Shown one piece after another: positions 42,317 to 51,120 of a stretch of DNA of 64,000 nucleotides; the stretch's first letter is position 1, and each line of letters opens with the position of its first letter. The stretch spans positions 1 through 64,000 of the forward strand of contig JAZGEV010000011.1 of NCBI GenBank assembly GCA_036478895.1, given 5' to 3'. This stretch comes from S010-17 sp036478895 (GTDB lineage Bacteria; Bacteroidota; Bacteroidia; Flavobacteriales; Flavobacteriaceae). Made by a program: the position numbers and the translations under genes. The notes beneath the pieces were generated by a model. The model was not told the origin of the DNA. It saw only the letters and a program-made list of their open reading frames with translations, and made no database searches.

Positions 42317-45300
42317 TTGAAGAAATTTAAAAACATAGAATCAAAATTAAATGCTTTTATTAAAAAGTTTTATACCAATGAACTTATAAAAGGGCTTATC
42401 CTATTCTTTGCTTTTGGTTTACTCTATTTTATCTTAACTTTATTTATTGAATATTTTTTGTGGTTAAAACCCACAGCAAGAACACTTCTTTTTTGGACAT
42501 TTATACTCATTGAAATTGGATTATTAACTAAATTTATTCTTTTTCCTTTAGTGAAACTTTTTGGGTTACAAAAAGGAATTTCATACAAAGATGCTTCAAA
42601 AATTATTGGAAAACATTTTAATGAAGTTGATGATAAACTGCTTAATGTGTTGCAATTGAATGATGCAGAAAATCCATCGGACTTATTATTAGCAAGTATT
42701 GAACAGAAATCTGTTGATCTAAATCCTATTCCTTTTAAACAAGCAATAAACTTTAGTAAAAATAAAAAATATTTAAAGTACTTAGCTATTCCTTTAATTA
42801 TATGGATGATTACATTCTTAACCGGAAACGATTATATTTTTAAAGATAGCTTAAATAGAGTTGTAAATTATCAAACTGCTTACACGCCACCAGCTCCATT
42901 TTCATTTGAAGTTGTCACTAAAAATTTAAAGTCGATTGAAGGTAAACCGTTCACAATAAATGTAAAAACAAAAGGCAATACAACTCCCGAAAATGTTAAA
43001 ATTCATTTTAATGATACCCAATATTATTTAAAAGAAACAGATTTAGCAGCATTCTCTCATACTTTTTCAAATCTTAACGAAAACACAACATTTTATCTTG
43101 AAGCTAATGGTATTAAATCAAAAGATTTTACCATAGAAATAATCAAAACGCCTAGTATTTTAAATTTTTCTATGTTTCTTAATTATCCTAAGTATACACA
43201 AAAAACGGATGAAAAAATTACCAATACAGGAAATGCAATTGTTCCAGAAGGCACAACGGTCACTTGGAAAGTAAACACAAAAAACACCACTCATATTAAT
43301 CTATTAAATGTAACAGATAGTGCTACTTTTAAGCTAAAAAGCCTTAATAATTATCAGAATTATTCACTATCAAAACGTTTAAGTACTAATTTAGATTATA
43401 TTATTAAAACATCTAACAATCAATTAAAAAACTTTGAAAACTTAAGCTATGGTATTCAAGTTATAAAAGATGAATATCCAAACTTAATCATTAAAACCGA
43501 TATCGATAGTATTGCACGAGGAAAAGCACAATTCATTGGTCAAATTACCGATGATTACGGTATAAAAAATCTTTCATTGGTATATTACGATAAAGAAAAT
43601 AAATCAAACACACAGCAATTTCCAATTTCGGTAAAAAACACCACTTTTCAAGAATTCTATTATGTTTTTCCTAATGGTTTAAATTTAAATAAAGGCGTTA
43701 ATTATGAATTCTATTTTCAATTATTTGATAATGATGCAATCAATGGAAATAAATCTATAAAAAGTAAAATTTTTAAGTATCGCAACAAAACTGATAATGA
43801 ACTAGATGAAGATTTATTAAAAGAACAAAAACAAACTTTAGAGGAATTAAATAAAACGACAAAAAAATCAGAAAAACTCAATAAGTCTTTAGAAGATTTC
43901 TCTAAAAAGATGAAAAATAAAGCGTCAATGGATTGGCAAGATAAAAAAGAACTTAAGCAATTTGTAAAGCGTCAAGAACAATATCAAGAAATACTACAAA
44001 AAAACACTGAAAAATTACAACAAAATATTGACGAATTAAAAGATGAAAATAACCCTAATTTAAAACAAAGAAAAGAAGATCTTAAAAAGCGTTTAGAAGA
44101 AATAAAGGAAATGCAAAAAAAAGAAAAGCTTTTGGATGAAATAAAAAAAATAGCTGATAAAATAGATAAAGAAAAATTTATAGAAAAGCTTGATAAATTA
44201 ACACAAAAGAATAAACAAAAAGAAAAATCATTAGAACGTATTTTAGAACTTACAAAACGTTTTTATGTCGAAAAAAAGGCTGAAGAAATTAAAAACAAAC
44301 TGTTAGACTTAGCTAAAAAACAAGAGGAGTTAGCTAAAGATAAAGACAATTCAGCTAAAAAACAAAAGGCGTTAAATAAGGAATTTGAAGCTTTAAAGAA
44401 AGAAATGGCTGAGCTTCAAAAAGAAAATAAAATGCTTAAAAAACCAATGGATATTCCAAAAAAATCTGCCGAAGAAAAAGCCATTGATAAGGATATGAAA
44501 AAAGCCGAAGAGAAATTGGAAGAAAGTGAAAATAAGCCAAATGAAGAAGGAGAAGAGAGTAAAGGAGATGCTAAAAAGAAACAGAAAGCAGCTGCCAAAA
44601 AAATGAAAAAAATGAGTGGCGAAATGGAAGCTGCAATGGCTATGGGCGGCGGAGGCGAAATGATGGAAGAAGATATTGATAATATACGTGCTATTATAGA
44701 TAATTTAATCATTTTTTCATTAAAACAAGAGGCATTAATGAACGCTTTTGAAATTGTGAATTCATCGCATCCAGAATTTGGTAAAAAACTAAAACTACAA
44801 CATGTGCTTAAAGAACATTTTGAACATATTGATGATAGTATTTATGCTTTAGCACTTCGTAATCCAAAAATATCTGAAAAAATAAATGAAGACATTACAG
44901 AAGCACATTATAATATTAATCAATCTCTAGAAAATATTGCAGAAAACAAAATACGTCAAGGTGTAAGTAATCAACAAACTACCATGATGGCTGCCAATAA
45001 TTTGGCTGATTATTTTAGCGATGTGTTGGATAATGAACAAAACCCTAAAAGCGGAAAAGGACAAGGAAAAGGAAAGGGAAAAGGAAAAGGAAAAGGGAAA
45101 GGAAAAGGTGATGGTTTCAGTTTACCAGATATAATTAAAAAACAAGGTGAGATGATGAAGAAAGGACAAGAAAAAGGGAAAAAAGGAGATAAAGGGAAGA
45201 AAGGTGAAGATGGAAAAAAAGGGGAAAATGGCAAGAAAGGAGACAAAGGGAAAAAGGGAAAAGATGGTAAAAAACCTGGAGATGGAAAAGGCGAAGGGCA

Positions 45301-45724
45301 AGAACAAATGAGTGGTGAACAATACGAAATATACAAACAACAAAATGCTTTAAAAGAAGCTTTTAAAGACATTATGGGTAAGGCTGGAAACAACGGAAAA
45401 GCTGGTAATAAAGCCTTAAAACAAATGGAAGATCTAGAAAAACAACTCTTAGATAAAGGCATTACGCAATCCGTTTTAAAGAAAATGGAAAACTTAAAAC
45501 ACGAATTGTTAAAACTTGAAAAAGCTAATTTTGAACAAGGTGAAGACAATAAACGTAAAGCCGATACCAATAAAAATAGCTTCGAAAAACGAAATATAAA
45601 AGAACTTAAATCAAAAAAATTATTTTTTAATCCCAATGAAATCTTAAACCGTCAACCATTGCCATTAAAAACAATCTATAAAAAGAAAGTACAAGAGTAT
45701 TTTTCTACTAAAAAAGCGAGTTAA
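42317..45724 (+). CDS. DUF4175 family large membrane-anchored protein with collagen-like stretch
   Basis: An 1135-residue protein fitting DUF4175: three N-terminal membrane helices (about 22-45, 55-80, 153-171), a beta-rich region (about 195-490), then a very long Lys/Glu coiled coil (about 495-760). At about 912-932 Gly-Lys alternates in a run, and at about 957-986 ten Gly-X-Y triplets (GDKGKKGEDGKKGENGKKGD and more) look collagen-like. Start is a TTG at 42317; no ATG is suitably placed. Its stop overlaps ybeY by one base (TAATG). Function unknown; an envelope scaffold is plausible. Confidence 0.85.
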   Translation: MKKFKNIESKLNAFIKKFYTNELIKGLILFFAFGLLYFILTLFIEYFLWLKPTARTLLFWTFILIEIGLLTKFILFPLVKLFGLQKGISYKDASKIIGKHFNEVDDKLLNVLQLNDAENPSDLLLASIEQKSVDLNPIPFKQAINFSKNKKYLKYLAIPLIIWMITFLTGNDYIFKDSLNRVVNYQTAYTPPAPFSFEVVTKNLKSIEGKPFTINVKTKGNTTPENVKIHFNDTQYYLKETDLAAFSHTFSNLNENTTFYLEANGIKSKDFTIEIIKTPSILNFSMFLNYPKYTQKTDEKITNTGNAIVPEGTTVTWKVNTKNTTHINLLNVTDSATFKLKSLNNYQNYSLSKRLSTNLDYIIKTSNNQLKNFENLSYGIQVIKDEYPNLIIKTDIDSIARGKAQFIGQITDDYGIKNLSLVYYDKENKSNTQQFPISVKNTTFQEFYYVFPNGLNLNKGVNYEFYFQLFDNDAINGNKSIKSKIFKYRNKTDNELDEDLLKEQKQTLEELNKTTKKSEKLNKSLEDFSKKMKNKASMDWQDKKELKQFVKRQEQYQEILQKNTEKLQQNIDELKDENNPNLKQRKEDLKKRLEEIKEMQKKEKLLDEIKKIADKIDKEKFIEKLDKLTQKNKQKEKSLERILELTKRFYVEKKAEEIKNKLLDLAKKQEELAKDKDNSAKKQKALNKEFEALKKEMAELQKENKMLKKPMDIPKKSAEEKAIDKDMKKAEEKLEESENKPNEEGEESKGDAKKKQKAAAKKMKKMSGEMEAAMAMGGGGEMMEEDIDNIRAIIDNLIIFSLKQEALMNAFEIVNSSHPEFGKKLKLQHVLKEHFEHIDDSIYALALRNPKISEKINEDITEAHYNINQSLENIAENKIRQGVSNQQTTMMAANNLADYFSDVLDNEQNPKSGKGQGKGKGKGKGKGKGKGDGFSLPDIIKKQGEMMKKGQEKGKKGDKGKKGEDGKKGENGKKGDKGKKGKDGKKPGDGKGEGQEQMSGEQYEIYKQQNALKEAFKDIMGKAGNNGKAGNKALKQMEDLEKQLLDKGITQSVLKKMENLKHELLKLEKANFEQGEDNKRKADTNKNSFEKRNIKELKSKKLFFNPNEILNRQPLPLKTIYKKKVQEYFSTKKAS

Positions 45725-46140
45725 TGATCTATTACAACTACGAAACTGAATTTAAACTCAATGATGAAAAAGGGATATCGCAATGGATAACAAACACCAT
45801 CCAAGAAGAAAACTGTACTTTAGAAGAGGTGTCGTACATTTTTTGCGATGATGCTTATTTACTAGAAAAAAACATTAAATACCTGAATCACAATACATTA
45901 ACTGATATTATTAGCTTTGATTATTCGGTTGGCAAGACGATATCTGGCGATATTTTCATTTCAATTGAACGTGTGACTGAAAATGCTAAAACCTATAATG
46001 TATCGTTTAAAGATGAACTACAGCGTGTAATTATTCATGGAATTTTACATTATTGTGGTTATAAAGATAAAAATGAAAGTGATAAAAAAGAAATGCGCAA
46101 AAAAGAAAATTATTATCTTAACATATTACTAGAATCATAA
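45724..46140 (+). CDS. ybeY: YbeY endoribonuclease (rRNA maturation factor)
   Basis: A 138-residue YbeY-family protein: LNHNTLTDIISFDYS, ISGDIFISIERV and IIHGILHYCGYKDKNESDKK. Two zinc-binding histidines (HGxLH) are present, but the third ligand, usually His in GYDH, is replaced here by Lys-Asp (GYKDK), as is common in Bacteroidota. YbeY takes part in 16S rRNA 3'-end maturation and ribosome quality control. Translationally coupled to the DUF4175 gene through TAATG. Confidence 0.93.
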   Translation: MIYYNYETEFKLNDEKGISQWITNTIQEENCTLEEVSYIFCDDAYLLEKNIKYLNHNTLTDIISFDYSVGKTISGDIFISIERVTENAKTYNVSFKDELQRVIIHGILHYCGYKDKNESDKKEMRKKENYYLNILLES

Positions 46141-46186
46141 GTAATTAAATAATAATTGAAATTTCATTTTAGACTAATAAAAAAGC

Positions 46187-46194
46187 TACTTTTG
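46187..46194 (+). promoter_or_regulatory. -7 element upstream of mnmG
   Basis: TACTTTTG (TAnnTTTG) 80 bases before the mnmG ATG; the parS-like site at 46224 would lie in the resulting leader. Confidence 0.4.
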
Positions 46195-46223
46195 TCGTAA
46201 TAAATGAAATGGATTTCAAACTA

Positions 46224-46239
46224 GGTTTCACGTGAAACA
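46224..46239. promoter_or_regulatory. parS-like ParB site 1
   Basis: GGTTTCACGTGAAACA matches the widespread parS consensus TGTTNCACGTGAAACA at 15 of 16 positions (first base differs). It lies in the ybeY-mnmG gap. ParB loads on such sites for chromosome segregation. Confidence 0.85.
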
Positions 46240-46274
46240 TAAATCCTTTTAACTTTTTTAAGAATTTATAAAAG

Positions 46275-48149
46275 ATGAGCATATTTCAAACAAATTACGA
46301 TGTAATAGTAGTTGGTGGTGGACACGCAGGAAGTGAAGCTTCTGCAGGTGCTGCAAATATGGGCGCCAAAACCTTGCTCATCACAAAAAGTCTACAAAAT
46401 ATTGCTCAAATGAGTTGCAATCCAGCAATGGGAGGCATTGCAAAAGGGCAAATTGTGCGTGAAATAGATGCGCTTGGTGGTTATAGTGGCATCATTACCG
46501 ACAAAACTGCCATACAATTTAAAATGCTAAATAAATCCAAAGGTCCTGCAATGTGGTCTCCTAGAGCACAAAGTGATCGAATGCGTTTTGCAGAAGCTTG
46601 GCGTTGGCAATTGGAAAACACAGAAAATTTAGATTTATACGAAGATAGTGTTAATGGATTACTTTTTGAAAATGAAAAAATTATTGGTATTAAAACTGTT
46701 TTAGGTTTAGAAATAAAAGCAAAAACTGTCATTATTACTGCAGGAACTTTTCTTAATGGACTCATACATATTGGTGATAAAACTTTTGGTGGTGGACGAG
46801 CTGGTGAAAGTGCAACTACAGGAATTACTGAAGATTTAGTAAAAAAAGGGTTTGAATCTGGCAGAATGAAAACAGGAACACCACCACGAGTGGATGCAAG
46901 ATCATTGGATTTTTCAAAAATGATTGAACAACCTGGAGATGAAAATCCACTAAAATTTTCTTATTTACAATCCATAAAACCTTTAACAAAACAACGTTCT
47001 TGTTATATGACGTATACTAGTAAAGAAGTACACGATTTATTACGCGAAGGTTTTGATCGTTCTCCCATGTTTAATGGTAGAATACAAAGTATTGGTCCAC
47101 GTTATTGTCCAAGTATAGAAGATAAAATAGATAGATTTGCAAGTAAAGAACGTCATCAAATGTTTATTGAACCAGAAGGTTGGTTTACAAACGAAATATA
47201 TGTTAATGGTTTTTCTACATCGCTACCAGAAGATGTGCAAGCAAAAGCATTGCGGCAAGTTGCTGGATTTGAAAATGTAAAATTCTTTAGATTTGGCTAT
47301 GCTATTGAATATGATTACTTTCCTCCAACACAATTAAAGTATACCTTAGAAACAAAACTTATAGAAAATTTATACTTTGCTGGACAAATAAACGGCACAA
47401 CAGGTTACGAAGAAGCAGCCGCACAAGGCTTAATGGCCGGAATAAATGCTGCTTTAAAAACACAAGAACGTGAGCCATTTATTTTAAATAGAGACGAAGC
47501 TTACATAGGTGTTTTGATTGATGATCTTATCACAAAAGGAACAGAAGAGCCGTACAGGATGTTTACTTCTAGGGCGGAATTTAGAACCTTATTAAGACAA
47601 GATAATGCAGATATAAGACTTACTGCAAAATCAAATAAAATAGGTTTGGCTTCAGATTTACGACTACAAAGAGTAGAAGAGAAGGTTTCTAAAACAAATC
47701 AATTTTTGAAATTTCTAAAACAAACAAGTATTAAACCCAACGAGATAAATCCTATTTTAGAATCAAAAAAATCAGCTTTGGTTAATCAATCTATGAAGAT
47801 GTATAAATTAGCATCAAGGCCTCAACTAGATTTTACCGATGTGGCAAAATTTAAAAAAGTTGACGAATTTATAAAGGAACAAAACATAGATATAGAAATT
47901 ATAGAACAAACCGAAGTGCAAGTAAAATATGCTGGCTATATTGAAAAAGATATTGCCAATGCAAAAAAATTACAACGTTTAGAAAATGTAAAAATTCCAA
48001 GAGATTTTAATTACAAAGACATAAACATTTCAACGGAAGCTAAACAAAAACTAACAAAAATACAACCAGAAACAATATCTCAAGCAAGTCGCATTTCAGG
48101 TGTTTCTCCAAGTGATATTTCTGTAATGCTTGTTTATTTGGGAGTTTAA
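46275..48149 (+). CDS. mnmG: tRNA uridine-5-carboxymethylaminomethyl modification enzyme MnmG
   Basis: A 624-residue FAD protein of normal MnmG/GidA length: dinucleotide-binding GGGHAG (14-19), MSCNPAMGGIAKGQIVREID (about 49-68), the AGTFLNGLIHIG segment, GQINGTTGYEEAAAQGL and the C-terminal SQASRISGVSPSDISVML. With MnmE it adds the cmnm5 group to wobble uridine of tRNAs; MnmD (10108) acts later in the same pathway. mnmG commonly lies near the chromosome origin, and here parS-like sites stand before and after it. Confidence 0.97.
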   Translation: MSIFQTNYDVIVVGGGHAGSEASAGAANMGAKTLLITKSLQNIAQMSCNPAMGGIAKGQIVREIDALGGYSGIITDKTAIQFKMLNKSKGPAMWSPRAQSDRMRFAEAWRWQLENTENLDLYEDSVNGLLFENEKIIGIKTVLGLEIKAKTVIITAGTFLNGLIHIGDKTFGGGRAGESATTGITEDLVKKGFESGRMKTGTPPRVDARSLDFSKMIEQPGDENPLKFSYLQSIKPLTKQRSCYMTYTSKEVHDLLREGFDRSPMFNGRIQSIGPRYCPSIEDKIDRFASKERHQMFIEPEGWFTNEIYVNGFSTSLPEDVQAKALRQVAGFENVKFFRFGYAIEYDYFPPTQLKYTLETKLIENLYFAGQINGTTGYEEAAAQGLMAGINAALKTQEREPFILNRDEAYIGVLIDDLITKGTEEPYRMFTSRAEFRTLLRQDNADIRLTAKSNKIGLASDLRLQRVEEKVSKTNQFLKFLKQTSIKPNEINPILESKKSALVNQSMKMYKLASRPQLDFTDVAKFKKVDEFIKEQNIDIEIIEQTEVQVKYAGYIEKDIANAKKLQRLENVKIPRDFNYKDINISTEAKQKLTKIQPETISQASRISGVSPSDISVMLVYLGV

Positions 48150-48155
48150 AGTAAA

Positions 48156-48171
48156 TGTTCCACGTGAAACA
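48156..48171. promoter_or_regulatory. parS-like ParB site 2
   Basis: TGTTCCACGTGAAACA matches TGTTNCACGTGAAACA perfectly. It starts 7 bases after the mnmG stop. Confidence 0.92.
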
Positions 48172-48227
48172 TATTTTTTACATTACTACCTCAACAAGCT
48201 AAACTAACAACATAATTGAAAATAATA

Positions 48228-49121
48228 ATGAAAAACGAACTACCTATTTTAGAATGTATTGACCATACTGTTTCACGTGAAACATTTAAACTAATACATG
48301 AAGTAGAAACAGATATGTTGGTTACCAATCCTCAACCAAAGATTGAAGAATTAGAAAAATATTATGAAAGTAATGATTATATTTCTCACACAGATTCTGA
48401 TAAAACATTACTTGATAGAGTCTATCAAAGTGCAAAAAAATATACTGTAAAAAGAAAAATAAAATTACTTAAAAAAATTATTAAAAATAAAAAAGAATTA
48501 CAAATTTTAGATATTGGTGCTGGAACTGGAGATTTTTTAAATGCGTGTAAAAATGAAAATTGGAAAGTTGTAGGCGTAGAGCCAAATAAAAAAGCACGTG
48601 TTTTAGCAAAATCAAAACTGGGTATTTTAAAACCAAACACTTTAACTTATAATGATTTTGATCCTAAAATTTATGATTCCTTAAATGACATTGAAACTAA
48701 TACAAAATTTGATATTATAACATTATGGCATGTATTAGAGCACGTTCCAGATCTTGAAAACTATATTAAAAAATTACAAAATCTATTAATGGAACATGGT
48801 ACTTTAATTATTGCTGTGCCAAATTATAAAAGTTACGATGCAAAACATTATGGTAAATTTTGGGCTGCTTATGATGTGCCAAGACATCTTTGGCATTTTT
48901 CAAAAAAAACAATTACGTATTTATTTAATAAAGAAAACATGGTTGTCACTAAAACACTTCCAATGAAACTAGATTCTTATTATGTGAGTCTGCTTTCAGA
49001 AAAATATAAAACGGGGAAAAGCAACCCAGTTAAAGCTTTTTTTATAGGATTACTATCAAATTTAAAAGCCATCCGTACAAAAGAGTATTCTTCACTAATA
49101 TATTTAATTAAAAACAAGTAA
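48228..49121 (+). CDS. Class I SAM-dependent methyltransferase carrying a parS site in its coding sequence
   Basis: A 297-residue methyltransferase (Methyltransf_23 type): an N-terminal segment with TVSRETFKLIHEVE and DMLVTNPQPKIEELEKYYES, then motif I LQILDIGAGTGDFLNAC (about 89-105), motif II-like VVGVEPNKKAR and the IITLWHVLEHVPD motif (about 164-176). The target is unknown; relatives may act on lipids or sugars. I chose ATG 48228; a TTG at 48216 is in frame too. A perfect parS-like site (48269-48284) encodes residues 14-19 (TVSRET). Confidence 0.88.
   Translation: MKNELPILECIDHTVSRETFKLIHEVETDMLVTNPQPKIEELEKYYESNDYISHTDSDKTLLDRVYQSAKKYTVKRKIKLLKKIIKNKKELQILDIGAGTGDFLNACKNENWKVVGVEPNKKARVLAKSKLGILKPNTLTYNDFDPKIYDSLNDIETNTKFDIITLWHVLEHVPDLENYIKKLQNLLMEHGTLIIAVPNYKSYDAKHYGKFWAAYDVPRHLWHFSKKTITYLFNKENMVVTKTLPMKLDSYYVSLLSEKYKTGKSNPVKAFFIGLLSNLKAIRTKEYSSLIYLIKNK
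48269..48284. promoter_or_regulatory. parS-like ParB site 3 inside a coding sequence
   Basis: TGTTTCACGTGAAACA is a perfect 16-base palindrome and perfect match to TGTTNCACGTGAAACA, inside the methyltransferase gene, 113 bases from site 2. Confidence 0.92.
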
Positions 49122-49135
49122 AATCAATTAATAAC

Positions 49136-49195
49136 GCACTTTTAAACATTATCTCATAAGTTTAATAGAAGATAAGGTGTTTATTTTAAAAGTGC
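49136..49195. terminator. Hairpin after the methyltransferase gene
   Basis: GCACTTTTAAA (49136-49146) and TTTAAAAGTGC (49185-49195) pair perfectly over 11 bases; inner segments ATTATCT and AGATAAG add further pairs with a small bulge. It lies 15 bases past the stop and may end transcription or shape the mRNA end. Confidence 0.45.
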
Positions 49196-49238
49196 TTACA
49201 AGAGCATTTATGAGGCTTGTTTTAAATAGATAATACTT

Positions 49239-49271
49239 ATGTGTTTTATTATTACTATAAATAAAACACAT
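49239..49271. repeat. Perfect 12-base inverted repeat before the rluF-type gene
   Basis: ATGTGTTTTATT (49239-49250) and AATAAAACACAT (49260-49271) form a perfect stem with a 9-base loop, 88 bases before the next ATG and before its -7 element. A second terminator is the simplest reading. Confidence 0.5.
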
Positions 49272-49331
49272 ATTAATAATCGAAGAAATAATTTAGAAAT
49301 AAATACTTATAATTTTTAAAATTAGTTCGAG

Positions 49332-49339
49332 TATCTTTG
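49332..49339 (+). promoter_or_regulatory. -7 element before the rluF-type gene
   Basis: TATCTTTG (TAnnTTTG), 19 bases before the ATG at 49359. Confidence 0.55.
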
Positions 49340-49358
49340 TAACATAATTTAGTGTAAA

Positions 49359-50084
49359 ATGGAAAAAACAAGAATTAATAAATTTTTAAGTGAAGCTGGT
49401 TATTGTTCTCGAAGAGCAGCAGATAAATTAATTGAAGCACGACGTGTTACCATAAATGGTAAAGTTCCAGAAATGGGAACAAAAGTAACTGCTAATGATG
49501 AGGTACATGTTGATGGAAAACTTATTACAAAAAATAATGATGAACTTGTATATATTGCATTTAACAAACCTGTAGGAATTGTTTGTACTACAGACACGCG
49601 AGTGGAAGAAGATAATATAATAGATTATATAAATTATCACAAACGTATTTTTCCTATTGGGCGATTAGATAAACCAAGTGAAGGTTTAATTTTTTTAACT
49701 AACGATGGTGATATTGTAAATAAAATCTTACGAGCACGTAACAATCACGAAAAAGAATATTTGGTCACCGTTAATAAAAGTATATCTACTGAGTTTATAA
49801 AAAAAATGAGTGCTGGTGTGGAAATTTTGGATACAATAACACGCAATTGTTATGTAGAGCAAGTCAATCAAAAAACATTTAAAATTATACTTACACAAGG
49901 TTTAAACCGTCAAATACGCCGTATGTGTGAAGCTTTAGATTATAGGGTTAGAACTTTACAAAGAACTCGTATTATGAATATTTCGCTCGATGTGCCTGTT
50001 GGAGAATGGCGTGATATTACCAAAGAAGAGTTGATAGAAATTAATAAAATGGTTGAAAATTCTGCTAAAACTTATGATAAATAA
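49359..50084 (+). CDS. rluF: 23S rRNA pseudouridine synthase, RluF-type
   Basis: A 241-residue RsuA/RluB/E/F family enzyme: S4 RNA-binding domain (about 3-60, INKFLSEAGYCSRRAADKLI), catalytic motif IGRLDKPSEGLIFLTNDGD (about 100-118, with the conserved Asp) and the C-terminal GLNRQIRRMCEALDYRV motif. The MCEALDY and FLTNDGD details favour RluF (U2604) over RluB or RluE. Its 3' end overlaps the convergent ABC ATPase gene by 13 bases, which is unusual for two complete genes. Confidence 0.88.
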   Translation: MEKTRINKFLSEAGYCSRRAADKLIEARRVTINGKVPEMGTKVTANDEVHVDGKLITKNNDELVYIAFNKPVGIVCTTDTRVEEDNIIDYINYHKRIFPIGRLDKPSEGLIFLTNDGDIVNKILRARNNHEKEYLVTVNKSISTEFIKKMSAGVEILDTITRNCYVEQVNQKTFKIILTQGLNRQIRRMCEALDYRVRTLQRTRIMNISLDVPVGEWRDITKEELIEINKMVENSAKTYDK

Positions 50085-50728
50085 GCTTCTTTTTTTAAAT
50101 CGTTAGAGTCTTCAATTTTAATAATCTCACTATTTTTTATCAGAATATTTCGAGTTGATATTTGCAACACATCTTCATAATAATGATCTGTTATTATAAT
50201 TCCTTTTGTTTTGCTGCTTTTTAGTATTAGTGCTTTTATACGTTCTTTTTGTAAAGGATCTATCATAGAAAAAGGCTCATCTAGCAATAAAAACGGATGT
50301 GGTAAATAACAAATAATGAATACTTCAAGATATTTTAATTCGCCTAAGGATAATTCAACTATTTTTTTATTTAGTAAGGTTGAAATAAGCGTATCATTTC
50401 TTACTATTTCAAGTTGTTTGATAGCATCGGAAAAGAATAAATCAATAATTTGAAAAACTTTTAATTTTTTAGAAAAAAAGTTATGCTGTGGCAAATAGGC
50501 TATTTTTAAGGATTCAATAGAATTTAAAATAGGAATAGCGTTTACAAATAGTTTAGAATTGGAAGATTTTACTAAACCAAATACAATCTTTAAAAAAGTG
50601 GATTTACCTGAACCATTGTTACCAAACATGCCAATGATATCACCTGTTTTGCAAGATAAATTAACAGCGTATAATATTCTTTTTTTACCATAAGATTTAG
50701 AGACGTTATGTAATTCTAGGACATTCAA
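50072..50728 (-). CDS. ABC transporter ATP-binding protein
   Basis: A 218-residue ATPase: Walker A GNNGSGKST (36-44), Q-loop AYLPQHNFF, a short signature ELSLGELKYLE (about 124-134), Walker B PFLLLDEPF (about 143-151) and a switch histidine in IIITDHYYED. The signature is shortened (LSLGE rather than LSGGQ). The gene starts 1 base after the small membrane protein gene, so the two form a pair. Substrate unknown. Confidence 0.88.
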   Translation of the reverse strand: MNVLELHNVSKSYGKKRILYAVNLSCKTGDIIGMFGNNGSGKSTFLKIVFGLVKSSNSKLFVNAIPILNSIESLKIAYLPQHNFFSKKLKVFQIIDLFFSDAIKQLEIVRNDTLISTLLNKKIVELSLGELKYLEVFIICYLPHPFLLLDEPFSMIDPLQKERIKALILKSSKTKGIIITDHYYEDVLQISTRNILIKNSEIIKIEDSNDLKKEAYLS

Positions 50729-51007
50729 TTAAAAAATGAGAAAAAGTAAAATGAATGGTAAAATAAGTATGCTATTAAAAAAGTATGCCGCTTTAAATAA
50801 ATTAAATTTAGTAATTCCCAAATTGTAATACATATAGTATTCTTCATTTTTAAAATACTTATAAAAAAACAAAGAAAAAATAAAACCAATTGTAGGATAA
50901 ATAAAAAACCAGTTATTAAATCCTAAAAATAAACATACAACACTAGTTATCATAATGTTATAAATAAATATTTCGTAACAATATTTTTTAAGTGCGTTAA
51001 AATTCAT
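50729..51007 (-). CDS. Small three-helix membrane protein paired with the ABC ATPase
   Basis: A 92-residue hydrophobic protein with three membrane segments (about 12-30, 33-50, 70-91), rich in Phe, Tyr and Ile. I chose ATG 51007 because the -7 element at 51011-51018 stands right before it; an ATG at 51052 lies upstream of that element. It is too short for a normal ABC permease, but its one-base junction with the ATPase gene suggests it is the membrane partner. No known family recognised. Confidence 0.55.
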   Translation of the reverse strand: MNFNALKKYCYEIFIYNIMITSVVCLFLGFNNWFFIYPTIGFIFSLFFYKYFKNEEYYMYYNLGITKFNLFKAAYFFNSILILPFILLFLIF

Positions 51008-51010
51008 ATT

Positions 51011-51018
51011 CAAAAATA
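51011..51018 (-). promoter_or_regulatory. -7 element at the start of the small membrane protein gene
   Basis: Reads TATTTTTG on the minus strand, 3 bases before the ATG at 51007, which again suggests a leaderless transcript. Confidence 0.4.
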
Positions 51019-51102
51019 AGATAATTGAAAATGCTTTTAAAAAAATTAGCACAATTTAACATACTTATAGAATCTGTTTAATAATAAGATGTAAAAATCG
51101 AG

Positions 51103-51110
51103 TATTTTTG
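51103..51110 (+). promoter_or_regulatory. -7 element before the thioesterase
   Basis: TATTTTTG (TAnnTTTG), 10 bases before the ATG at 51121. Confidence 0.5.
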
Positions 51111-51120
51111 TAAAAAAAAG

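Noticed and set aside
45010..45636. Long minus-strand open frame (208 codons) rich in Phe, Pro and Ser
   Set aside because: It is the mirror of the Gly-Lys and collagen-like stretch of the DUF4175 gene; its composition follows from the purine-rich sense strand.
46224..48284. CACGTG palindromes as possible transcription operators
   Set aside because: The full 16-base match to parS and clustering near mnmG explain them better than a local operator.
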